From FEN-1297 sp964498065 (lineage in GTDB: Bacteria; Bacteroidota; Ignavibacteria; Ignavibacteriales; Ignavibacteriaceae): a stretch of DNA of 64,000 nucleotides. The notes under the pieces were generated by a model. That model made no database searches, was not told the origin of the DNA, and was given only the letters and a program-made list of their open reading frames with translations. Made by a program: the position numbers and the translations under genes. The first letter of the stretch is position 1. Each line of letters begins with the position of its first letter. This document shows positions 34,806 to 41,972 of this stretch, piece after piece. The stretch covers positions 1 to 64,000 of the forward strand of contig CAZCFZ010000011.1 of assembly GCA_964498065.1 (NCBI GenBank), given 5' to 3'.

Positions 34806-35582
34806 TTATTGTCCCATCGCTCTCATAATAGACATTAAATTATCCTCATAACCTTTCAATAAATATTTTATTACATATAAATAAACAGGTGCTAAGGCCA
34901 CTAATAAAATAAAACCAAGTCCTACAACTAAGGGCTGCACAACAAAGAAAACCTGCATTTGAGGAATGACCTTCGCTATAATACCTTCAGCCAGGTATAT
35001 TAAGAAATAAGAAACCATTATTGGCGAAGCTATTTTTACGGCAATTATAAATACATCTGCAGAATACTTAATAAGTAGGTGATAAACGGATTCATTTATT
35101 GTAAATACACCTAAATGAACTATTGAAAAGGAATAAACAAGCGCACTTATTATATAATGATGGCCGTTGATTAAAAAGAATAACAGCAATGCAGCCATAA
35201 ATAAAACCTGACCTATTTCATTAGTACTTGTGCCGTCAATCGGATTTAATGTTTCTGCCATAGACAGTTCCATATTTAAACCGATTATTGAACCCGCAAA
35301 CTGTATTCCGTAAAAAACAAAGTTCAACATATAACCCAAAATTAAGCCCGTAATTATTTCTTTTACCGCATTTGCAAACAACCAGCCGAGCGTGAACTCC
35401 ACCACAATAGTCGACTTATTAATCGTTAAAAAAATTATATATGCAATTAAAAGCGCTAAAAATACCTTTACCAGATTCGGAATTGATTTATGACTGTAAA
35501 TAGGTGAAGCAAAAAATGCTGCGGCTATTCTTAAAAAGATAAGAAGTACAATTACAAAATCGCCGACCGGTATATTAATCAT
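34806..35582 (-). CDS. fliR: Flagellar export protein FliR
   Basis: A 258-aa polytopic membrane protein of the export gate: FVIVLLIFLRIAAAFFASPIY at the start, then EIITGLILGYMLNFVFYGIQFAGSIIGLNMELSMAETLNP, split over helices 3-4, and QMQVFFVVQPLVVGLGFILL. It overlaps fliQ by ATGA and stops two bases before flhB. Confidence 0.95.
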   Translation of the reverse strand: MINIPVGDFVIVLLIFLRIAAAFFASPIYSHKSIPNLVKVFLALLIAYIIFLTINKSTIVVEFTLGWLFANAVKEIITGLILGYMLNFVFYGIQFAGSIIGLNMELSMAETLNPIDGTSTNEIGQVLFMAALLLFFLINGHHYIISALVYSFSIVHLGVFTINESVYHLLIKYSADVFIIAVKIASPIMVSYFLIYLAEGIIAKVIPQMQVFFVVQPLVVGLGFILLVALAPVYLYVIKYLLKGYEDNLMSIMRAMGQ

Positions 35583-35848
35583 CTTAATACTGTAATAAAT
35601 ATTGTTAACATTTTATCGGTAAACGTAATAACTTTATCAAGCATCCAGGGCAGCAAAAAAATAATTGCTATTGCAGTTACAAGAATTTTTGGAACAAACG
35701 TTAATGTCATTTCCTGTATAGACGTTGCCGCCTGGAAAATCGATATTATTATTCCAACTATCAGAGAAACACCCAGTATCGGTAATAATATTAAAAAAGT
35801 TGTATAAAATGCTTCTTTTAGAATTTCGATTACCAATTCTTCAGTCAT
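35579..35848 (-). CDS. fliQ: Flagellar export protein FliQ
   Basis: An 89-aa protein with two membrane helices: AFYTTFLILLPILGVSLIVGIIISI and IFQAATSIQEMTLTFVPK followed by ILVTAIAIIFLLPWML. QAATSIQEMTLTFVPK is the conserved FliQ loop. It lies between fliP and fliR in the invariant P-Q-R order. Confidence 0.96.
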   Translation of the reverse strand: MTEELVIEILKEAFYTTFLILLPILGVSLIVGIIISIFQAATSIQEMTLTFVPKILVTAIAIIFLLPWMLDKVITFTDKMLTIFITVLR

Positions 35849-36604
35849 TTACCTAAAACTCCTTACTACTGACCCAACTATTAAATGCCATCCGTCGACA
35901 AGGATAAATAATAAAATTTTAAATGGGAGTGAAATAAGAGTAGGCGGAAGCATCATCATTCCCATAGACATTAAGATACTCGCAATTATCATATCAATCA
36001 TTACAAAAGGTATAAAGAGGAAAAAGCCGATTATGAATCCCGCTCTCAGTTCGCTTAGTACAAATGCAGGAATTAATATATAAGTGGGGAGATCCTTACG
36101 ATCGTTTGGTCTTTTAAGATGGGCTAGACCTATAAACAATTCAAGATCATCATTCCTTACATTTCTAAACATAAATTCTCTTACCGGTTCAATTCCCTTA
36201 TCGTACGCCTGTTCGGCCGTAATTTTACCATTCATTAACGGCTTAAGCGCGGTATCATTTACTTTACTCCATGTAGGGGCCATTATAAAGAAAGTAATGA
36301 ATAGCGCAATACCTGCTATTAGCTGGCTTGGCGGCATCTGGGGCGTACCCAATGCAGTCTTTAAAAAGTGAAAAACTATTATTATTCTTAAATAAGAAGT
36401 CGTCATAATCATTAACGAAGGAGCTAACGATAGGACAGTTAAAAGCAGCAAGAGCTGTAATGTAACCGAAATATCGCCGGGCTTACTTGAAGTACCGACA
36501 TTTATTCCGATATGGGGAAACGGTACCGATGTCGCCTGCTGTGCATGAACCAAAGCCGGACTTAAAACGATAAGCAATAAGATTAGAAAAATTACCTTCT
36601 TCAT
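35849..36604 (-). CDS. fliP: Flagellar export protein FliP
   Basis: A 251-aa export-gate core protein with a cleavable signal peptide (MKKVIFLILLLIVLSPALVHAQ). The family motifs include LLLLTVLSLAPSLMIMTTSYL, ALGTPQMPPSQLIAGIALFITFF and FIPFVMIDMIIASILMSMGMMMLPP, the last two split over helices. It overlaps fliO by ATGA. Confidence 0.97.
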   Translation of the reverse strand: MKKVIFLILLLIVLSPALVHAQQATSVPFPHIGINVGTSSKPGDISVTLQLLLLLTVLSLAPSLMIMTTSYLRIIIVFHFLKTALGTPQMPPSQLIAGIALFITFFIMAPTWSKVNDTALKPLMNGKITAEQAYDKGIEPVREFMFRNVRNDDLELFIGLAHLKRPNDRKDLPTYILIPAFVLSELRAGFIIGFFLFIPFVMIDMIIASILMSMGMMMLPPTLISLPFKILLFILVDGWHLIVGSVVRSFR

Positions 36605-36942
36605 TTCAGTCCAATATTCTTTTTTAATAAATCTAAAAAATTATTCTTATTATCATTATCGGAGAATGTTTTACTTAAATCTTCAGGCTGATCCATTTCC
36701 TTAAGAAGTGAAATAGAATGTTCGCTGACCCCAAGTACGAGAAGTTTATCGTCAACTTTTACAACGGAAATATATTTTTTAGGCATAATCATATGTGAGC
36801 TTATAACATTAATAGCAACCGAACCTTTTTTATTTCCCTTAAATGAAATTCCGAACTTTTTTACAAAAAACAGTACACCGTAAAGCATGCCTACAATAAG
36901 TACCAATGGAATAATTGCTTTTACTATGTCTAGAAAGGTCAT
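36601..36942 (-). CDS. fliO: Flagellar export accessory protein FliO
   Basis: A 113-aa single-helix membrane protein (IVKAIIPLVLIVGMLYGVLFFVKK split at the membrane face) with a cytoplasmic domain containing VISSHMIMPKKYISVVKVDDKLLVLGVSEHSISLL, the FliO/YscJ-like fold. FliO assists FliP assembly. The start overlaps the fliN stop as TAATG. Confidence 0.88.
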   Translation of the reverse strand: MTFLDIVKAIIPLVLIVGMLYGVLFFVKKFGISFKGNKKGSVAINVISSHMIMPKKYISVVKVDDKLLVLGVSEHSISLLKEMDQPEDLSKTFSDNDNKNNFLDLLKKNIGLK

Positions 36943-37367
36943 TAGTACAATTCCTTTAATCTATTTGCGGCTTCATTAAGATTTGTTATTCGTATGCCGA
37001 AGTGTTTGTCAATAACAACTACTTCTCCTTCGGCTATTTTTTTATTATTTACATAAATGTCCACCGGTTCGCTGGCCAATTTATCCAGCTCAATAACATA
37101 GCCTCTTTCGAGTTCCAAAATTTCTTTTATCTGCATCTGAGTTCTTCCGAGTTCAATAAAGACATTCAGTTGAAGATCTTGAAGAAAGTTTAATTTATCG
37201 GAGGAAGTTGCCCCTTTAATTTTGGAATCATCAAATTCTTCGAAGTCAGCTATACCTGCTGTTACTTTAGAACCCTGCGATTTTTCCTGAGGACTGGAAA
37301 AAACTTCCTCTTTTGCATCTTCATTTTCTTGAGGCATCCGGTTTTCTTTTTCTGTACTATCTCCCAT
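36942..37367 (-). CDS. fliN: Flagellar motor switch protein FliN
   Basis: A 141-aa C-ring protein. Residues about 1-60 are an acidic, low-complexity extension. Residues about 64-141 are the SpoA domain: LQLNVFIELGRTQMQIKEIL, LERGYVIELDKLASEPVDIYVN, and EVVVIDKHFGIRITNL. FliN binds FliM/FliG partners and CheY-P in some species. It follows fliM by 8 nt. No CheC-type phosphatase domain is attached, in keeping with cheZ in the cluster. Confidence 0.95.
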   Translation of the reverse strand: MGDSTEKENRMPQENEDAKEEVFSSPQEKSQGSKVTAGIADFEEFDDSKIKGATSSDKLNFLQDLQLNVFIELGRTQMQIKEILELERGYVIELDKLASEPVDIYVNNKKIAEGEVVVIDKHFGIRITNLNEAANRLKELY

Positions 37368-37375
37368 TATTTTAC

Positions 37376-38362
37376 CTATAATAATTTATTGTTCGTTTCT
37401 GCTTTTCTTGTAATTTTAACTGCTTTGTGTTTATTAATTACTCCTGCACGCCCGTAAAAAAGAGTTTTATTACCCACTTTTATTAAATGTTCATCACTAA
37501 TGGTGGTATCAAGTTTAATAATATCCCCATTTTCCAGATCTAATAACTCCCTTACGGTAATTTTGGCCTTACCAAATTCTACAGCTAAGTTTAAAAAAGT
37601 TTTGTATAAATGATTTGCTAAAATTTCATTGGATGTCGTACCTTTATATTTTGTCGGTCTGATTGACGACAATTTTTGAGATGAAAGTTTTGATAATATT
37701 GTATCGAAAGCAAAGGTAGCAAAGCAAACATTCATCATATAAGATTTTTCACCTATAATAACCTCGAATGAGATAAGTAATACCGATTCGCTTTGTGACG
37801 TAATCTGGGCAAAGTCAATATCGGATTCAAATCTTTCAATTCTGAATTCATAATTATCAACCATTTGCCAGGCTTTGCGCATGTCGAGCATAACTCTTTC
37901 GGAAATCTGTGTAAGCACTTTTTGTTCAATAGGTGTAATAATATTCGTTTGTTTGGCTCCTGTGCCGCTGCCTCCTAGCAGTCTATCTACCAGAACAAGA
38001 GATAAATCAACATTCAATTCCAAAATGCCTTTTATATCTGTATTCTTTATATCAAAAGTATATAAACATGCAGGATTGGAGACCGATAATATATATTCCG
38101 AATAATATATTTGATCGATGGATGTAACATTAATATTTACAATACATTGAAGTTTCGAAACCAAAAAAGAAGCAAAGCTTTCTGCAAAATTCTCATGGAT
38201 GTTTCTAATAGTTCTCAGCTGATTTTTCGAAATTCTATTAGGCAAACGAAAGTCAAATAGTACGGCTTCCCTTTCATTATTTTGCGACGGAGCTTCTTCT
38301 TCCCCGCTTTTTACTTTATTAAGCAGGAGATCTATTTCTTGTTGTGAAAGTACTTCAGCCAT
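37376..38362 (-). CDS. fliM: Flagellar motor switch protein FliM
   Basis: A 328-aa C-ring protein. The N-terminal CheY-P-binding peptide LSQQEIDLLLNKV is intact. The middle CheC-like domain follows (LRTIRNIHENFAESFASFL, LVLVDRLLGGSG) and the SpoA domain is at the C-terminus (VRELLDLENGDIIKLDT). It is the CheY-P receptor on the motor. It precedes fliN and follows fliL by 4 nt. Confidence 0.97.
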   Translation of the reverse strand: MAEVLSQQEIDLLLNKVKSGEEEAPSQNNEREAVLFDFRLPNRISKNQLRTIRNIHENFAESFASFLVSKLQCIVNINVTSIDQIYYSEYILSVSNPACLYTFDIKNTDIKGILELNVDLSLVLVDRLLGGSGTGAKQTNIITPIEQKVLTQISERVMLDMRKAWQMVDNYEFRIERFESDIDFAQITSQSESVLLISFEVIIGEKSYMMNVCFATFAFDTILSKLSSQKLSSIRPTKYKGTTSNEILANHLYKTFLNLAVEFGKAKITVRELLDLENGDIIKLDTTISDEHLIKVGNKTLFYGRAGVINKHKAVKITRKAETNNKLL

Positions 38363-38366
38363 AATT

Positions 38367-38981
38367 TTATTGAATTATATATTTACTGAAATAAACATCA
38401 TTTATTGTTACATCGGGAATTAATTTTTCAAGTTTCCCGGTAATTTCCGTTTTTAAAGTATCTCTATAAGCTGTGTTTGCCAGTTGTGCAATATCCTTAC
38501 TTGATAGTGTCGTAATAACTACATCCTTAACCATTGCCTCCCGTGATTTTAACTCTGTTTCCATTTCGGCTTTGGGAATATCAAAGCCTACGGTAGTTAA
38601 TAATAATCTTTTACCGTCTGTATTGGCGGGATTTACAATTAGATCACTAATGGAATAAATGTATTTGCCTAATTCGACAGGAGCTTTATCTTTGGGATTC
38701 TTTACTTTGGTTTCTTTTACATTTTTAACGGATGTAATACCGTTCTGACTTTCTATTTTCTTTATTAGAATATTAGCTGTAACAAAATAAACCAAGATAA
38801 GCTGCAGTATAAAAATCGGAATACCAAATAATAAAATTTTGATATTAAATGAAGATTTTGCTGCTGGGGCCTTAATTTCTTCTATTTTTTTAACTTCTGA
38901 TGTTTCTTCTCGTGTTTCCATTAATTTTCTAATTTTTTTGATAATTGGTTCAATTGATATGCCAATCAAATCCATATTCAT
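38367..38981 (-). CDS. fliL: Flagellar basal body protein FliL
   Basis: A 204-aa single-pass membrane protein: a charged cytoplasmic N-terminus (1-45), a helix (KILLFGIPIFILQLILVYFV), then the periplasmic FliL domain with YIYSISDLIVNPANTDGKRLLLTTVGFDI split across two strands, EMETELKSREAMVKDVVITTL, and DVTINDVYFSKYIIQ at the end. FliL supports stators under load. It is the first gene after the terminator at 39074-39109. Confidence 0.94.
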   Translation of the reverse strand: MNMDLIGISIEPIIKKIRKLMETREETSEVKKIEEIKAPAAKSSFNIKILLFGIPIFILQLILVYFVTANILIKKIESQNGITSVKNVKETKVKNPKDKAPVELGKYIYSISDLIVNPANTDGKRLLLTTVGFDIPKAEMETELKSREAMVKDVVITTLSSKDIAQLANTAYRDTLKTEITGKLEKLIPDVTINDVYFSKYIIQ

Positions 38982-39041
38982 ATAATTAAAATTATTAAAA
39001 GAAAAAGCTTTAAATTGGTTATTATTCTACACTTGGTTGAT

Positions 39042-39072
39042 TTTATAAAGTTATGTATGCATAACAAAACAA
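39042..39072 (-). promoter_or_regulatory. Possible promoter for the fliL operon
   Basis: On the minus strand TTGTTT (39067-39072) or TTGTTA (39062-39067) precedes TATAAA (39042-39047), with spacings of 19 or 14 nt. Neither spacing is ideal. The site lies directly after the terminator and about 60 nt before fliL, where a promoter would be expected. GTTATG-CATA-CATAAC forms a small inverted repeat between the two elements. Confidence 0.3.
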
Positions 39073-39073
39073 G

Positions 39074-39109
39074 AAAAAGGAGTACCGTTTGCCGGTACTC
39101 CTTTTTTTT
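39074..39109 (-). terminator. Bidirectional hairpin terminator between flgE and fliL
   Basis: GGAGTACCG (39079-39087) pairs perfectly with CGGTACTCC (39093-39101) around a 5-nt loop. The stem is flanked by five A on the left and eight T on the right, so both strands give a stem followed by a T run. It begins about 19 nt past the flgE stop on the minus strand. It divides an otherwise continuous locus. Confidence 0.88.
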
Positions 39110-39127
39110 CGGAAGGTTATTAGTGAG

Positions 39128-40765
39128 TTATCTTATAAGATTTGTAATGTCCTGCAATAAAGTATCGGAAGTTGTTATTACATGTGCATTAGCTTCGAAA
39201 CCTCTTTGAGCTACAATCATATTTGTAAACTCTTTAGCCAAATCAACGTTCGACTGCTCCAAAGCGCCGGACTGCATTGTAGTTGCTGTTGTTTCGCCGG
39301 GTTCTCCGACAATCGGATCGCCTGAGTTCGCAGCAACCGTGTACATGTTGTCGCCAACACTAACTAATCCATTATTATTTGCAAAAGTTGCGACCATAAT
39401 CTGAGCTAAAGCCCGCGATTGACCATTGGAAAAAATGCCTTCTATGTTTCCATACTGATCGATGTTTATATTTGAAAGTGACGCCGAAGCTGAACCGTCT
39501 TGCGTTAAAGCAGCAATCTGTGAACTCAATGAGTTCTGTGTAACGCCTGAAGTTCCCGAACCAAAATCCAATTGAATTGTTTGATTTTCCGCTCCGCCGG
39601 ATGGCGCAAATGAAAGTATTGCCGGATTTGGAGACATAGTTGAAATTTGTCCGTTCGAATCAAATGTTATTGTTCCGGAATTGTTTGATAATGTTCCGTC
39701 CGTTGCAGGTATTGATGCATTCCATCTCCAGGTATTTAAATCTGTTTTAGTGAATTGTACCGACAAAGTATGAGCATTGCCTAAAGAATCATATACGGAA
39801 ACGGAACCGTTTATAATAGTTGGTGTTCTATTATCATCAACAATATAGCTTAATGTATTATCCGTGCCTGTTCTCACTGCTGTAGCATCTAATGAAATAT
39901 CACCAGTGTCAATGTTTGTTCCGTTGGAAGTGGTTGTAAGTGCGGGGATGGTATACGTACTAGGTCCACTGGTACCGTTGATTGTAACGCCAGTTGCAAG
40001 AGGAGAAGTAGGAGTAAAATCACGAAGCACAGTGCTTCCATTACTTATTTTATAATCGATATTATATGTATTTGCGGCGGTTTCGGTGTATTTTACCGTA
40101 AGATCGAGTGCATTTCCATTCTTATCATATATTGTACAATCTTTTGTTGTATCATTCGGATAAGTAGTACCGGGAATAATTGTACCGCTCTGCACTATAT
40201 TTTGAGTTTGTGTATCTGTTGAACTACTTTGAAGGTTTCCGCCCCAGGTTGCAACAGATGTTTTAATGGCGGGTATTTTTAGATTCTTATCTATTTTAAC
40301 ATTTTGAATTGTATTTCCCGACGGGATCGCTCCGTCAACAGCAACTTTACCTTGGACTATAGCTCCGTTTTGCGGATCGACTAAGTTACCGTCTGCATCA
40401 AAAATAAAAGAGCCGGCTCTGGTATAATAGTTTTGCCCGTTACTTTTCAAAATAAATAAACCCGGTCCTTGAAGGGCCAAATCGGTAGTGTTGCCGGTTT
40501 GTTCAAATGTTCCTTGCGACCAATTTTTATCGATGGAATTAATTTTGGATCCTAATCCTATTTGAAAGCTGTTTGTACCGCCGGTTGTTGCGGTTGGATT
40601 GGTGCCGGCTTGAATAAATTCATTGAACGTATCGCTAAAAGTAACTCTAGAACCTTTAAATCCTATAGTATCGACGTTGGCAATATTGTTGCCAATAACA
40701 TCCATCATGGATTGAAGATTACGCATTCCGGATACGCCGTCGAATAGTGAATTAAGAAGTGCCAT
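39128..40765 (-). CDS. flgE: Flagellar hook protein FlgE
   Basis: A 545-aa hook subunit. The N-terminal rod/hook motif is LFDGVSGMRNLQSMMDVIGNNIANVDTIGFKGSRV, split over the first 40 residues, with SRVTFSDTFNEFIQ. The C-terminal helix is SNVDLAKEFTNMIVAQRGFEANAHVITTSD, again in two parts. The Thr/Ser/Asn-rich middle makes it longer than E. coli FlgE (402 aa), meaning larger outer domains. The ATG is preceded by a strong AGGAGG, and the 103-nt leader holds a hairpin (separate entry). Confidence 0.97.
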   Translation of the reverse strand: MALLNSLFDGVSGMRNLQSMMDVIGNNIANVDTIGFKGSRVTFSDTFNEFIQAGTNPTATTGGTNSFQIGLGSKINSIDKNWSQGTFEQTGNTTDLALQGPGLFILKSNGQNYYTRAGSFIFDADGNLVDPQNGAIVQGKVAVDGAIPSGNTIQNVKIDKNLKIPAIKTSVATWGGNLQSSSTDTQTQNIVQSGTIIPGTTYPNDTTKDCTIYDKNGNALDLTVKYTETAANTYNIDYKISNGSTVLRDFTPTSPLATGVTINGTSGPSTYTIPALTTTSNGTNIDTGDISLDATAVRTGTDNTLSYIVDDNRTPTIINGSVSVYDSLGNAHTLSVQFTKTDLNTWRWNASIPATDGTLSNNSGTITFDSNGQISTMSPNPAILSFAPSGGAENQTIQLDFGSGTSGVTQNSLSSQIAALTQDGSASASLSNINIDQYGNIEGIFSNGQSRALAQIMVATFANNNGLVSVGDNMYTVAANSGDPIVGEPGETTATTMQSGALEQSNVDLAKEFTNMIVAQRGFEANAHVITTSDTLLQDITNLIR

Positions 40766-40825
40766 TTTAACCTCCTAAGATTTTTATTGTTAGTTGATTC
40801 AACTTCAGTCAGTCGGTCGAATCAG

Positions 40826-40852
40826 CAGAGCGTCCTAAAAGGTCCCGCTCTG
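40826..40852 (-). promoter_or_regulatory. Hairpin in the flgE leader with two GGA motifs (possible CsrA site)
   Basis: CAGAGCG (40826-40832) and CGCTCTG (40846-40852) form a perfect 7-bp stem. On the transcribed strand the 13-nt apical part reads GGACCTTTTAGGA, with a GGA at each end. The flgE Shine-Dalgarno (AGGAGG) about 55 nt downstream gives a further GGA. CsrA dimers typically bind such paired sites, and csrA is in this locus. The hairpin has no T run, so it is not a terminator. Confidence 0.4.
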
Positions 40853-40868
40853 ATTGTTTAATTAATTT

Positions 40869-41246
40869 TTATTGTGCAAAAACTACACTGTCTATATTTG
40901 TAAAAATATTTTCTTGACTGTCTCCTACAGGTAGAGCAGTAACAACTGTCCTGTTGGGAATGTTCACCACAAATGCCGTATTGTTCATCATAACCAGAGA
41001 ATCTTTTGATCCTTTAGATTCGGCTTTTTGAACAGCATCCTGGATTTTATTGATTTCGATATCGCTTAATTGAATGTTACGGTTTTCCAATCTTTTTAAA
41101 GCATGATTTGAAAACTTTACTTTATCCAGTTCCTGCTGAAAAATTGAATTAAAGTCTTCAACATTTCCTTTAACTTTAGATGGACCGAAATCCTGCTGCT
41201 GATTTATTGGAATAAACGGAACGCTTATGCCATTTATTTCAGCCAT
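40869..41246 (-). CDS. Flagellar operon protein (TIGR02530-like)
   Basis: A 125-aa protein with the pattern VKFSNHALKRLENRNIQLSDIEINKIQDAVQKAESKGSKDSLVMMNNTAFVVNIPNRTVVTAL, spread over residues 43-108. This is the signature of the small flagellar-operon family found between flgD and flgE in many bacteria. The exact role is not established; it is usually treated as a hook-assembly or export accessory. It follows flgD by 11 nt. Confidence 0.85.
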   Translation of the reverse strand: MAEINGISVPFIPINQQQDFGPSKVKGNVEDFNSIFQQELDKVKFSNHALKRLENRNIQLSDIEINKIQDAVQKAESKGSKDSLVMMNNTAFVVNIPNRTVVTALPVGDSQENIFTNIDSVVFAQ

Positions 41247-41257
41247 TACTTACCTCC

Positions 41258-41962
41258 TTAATTAGATCCGTTTACAATTTCGGAAATATCCGATAGATTA
41301 TATTCGGTATTATCTACCAAAAGTTTAGTACCAGAGGTTGTGTACTCTACACCCGTAATTGTACCATACTTAAATATGTCCGGTGCCATATCCGCCCCCG
41401 AGGTTGTTTTCGCATTTACTTCAAAAGTATAATTACCCGTAGGTACTTTATCACCGTTATCATCGGTAAAATCCCAGGAAATTTTGTTGTCGCCGGTACC
41501 GGTAGGTAAATTATCAAGTGATTTTACGAGTGTGCCGTTTGAATCATAAATATTGATTGAAACGGATGAAGCATCCGATTGTAGATTATAACCAAGCTGA
41601 ACTGAATTTTGACCGTTGTAAGTTAAATCCTGCCCGCTTACTTTTACATCTTTTCCTATGAGAGTAGCTGACATTGTGTTGTTGATTGATTGAGCCAAAG
41701 AGTAATTTGCATTTATACTTTGAGTCATTGAGTCATTTAAATTCTGTAATTCTTGTAAGGAACTGAATTGCGCCAATTGAGAAGCAAACTGGGTCCCATC
41801 CATAGGATTTAAAGGATCCTGGTTTTTCATCTGCGCAATTAGCAGCGTCATAAAATCATTTTTACCAAGAGTATCATTTGCCTGGGTAGTGGATGATGAT
41901 GTATTTGATGAAGTGCTTGATGATGATGCTGCTGTTGTAGCACCACTTACAGTATTGATCAT
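41258..41962 (-). CDS. flgD: Flagellar hook capping protein FlgD
   Basis: A 234-aa hook scaffold. The N-terminal conserved part is GKNDFMTLLIAQMKNQDPLNPMDGTQFASQLAQFSSLQEL, spread over residues 33-72. A tudor/FnIII-like C-terminus includes INIYDSNGTLVKSL and ISWDFTDDNGDKVPTGNYTF. It precedes the TIGR02530-like gene and flgE. Confidence 0.96.
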   Translation of the reverse strand: MINTVSGATTAASSSSTSSNTSSSTTQANDTLGKNDFMTLLIAQMKNQDPLNPMDGTQFASQLAQFSSLQELQNLNDSMTQSINANYSLAQSINNTMSATLIGKDVKVSGQDLTYNGQNSVQLGYNLQSDASSVSINIYDSNGTLVKSLDNLPTGTGDNKISWDFTDDNGDKVPTGNYTFEVNAKTTSGADMAPDIFKYGTITGVEYTTSGTKLLVDNTEYNLSDISEIVNGSN

Positions 41963-41972
41963 ATAAGTCCTC

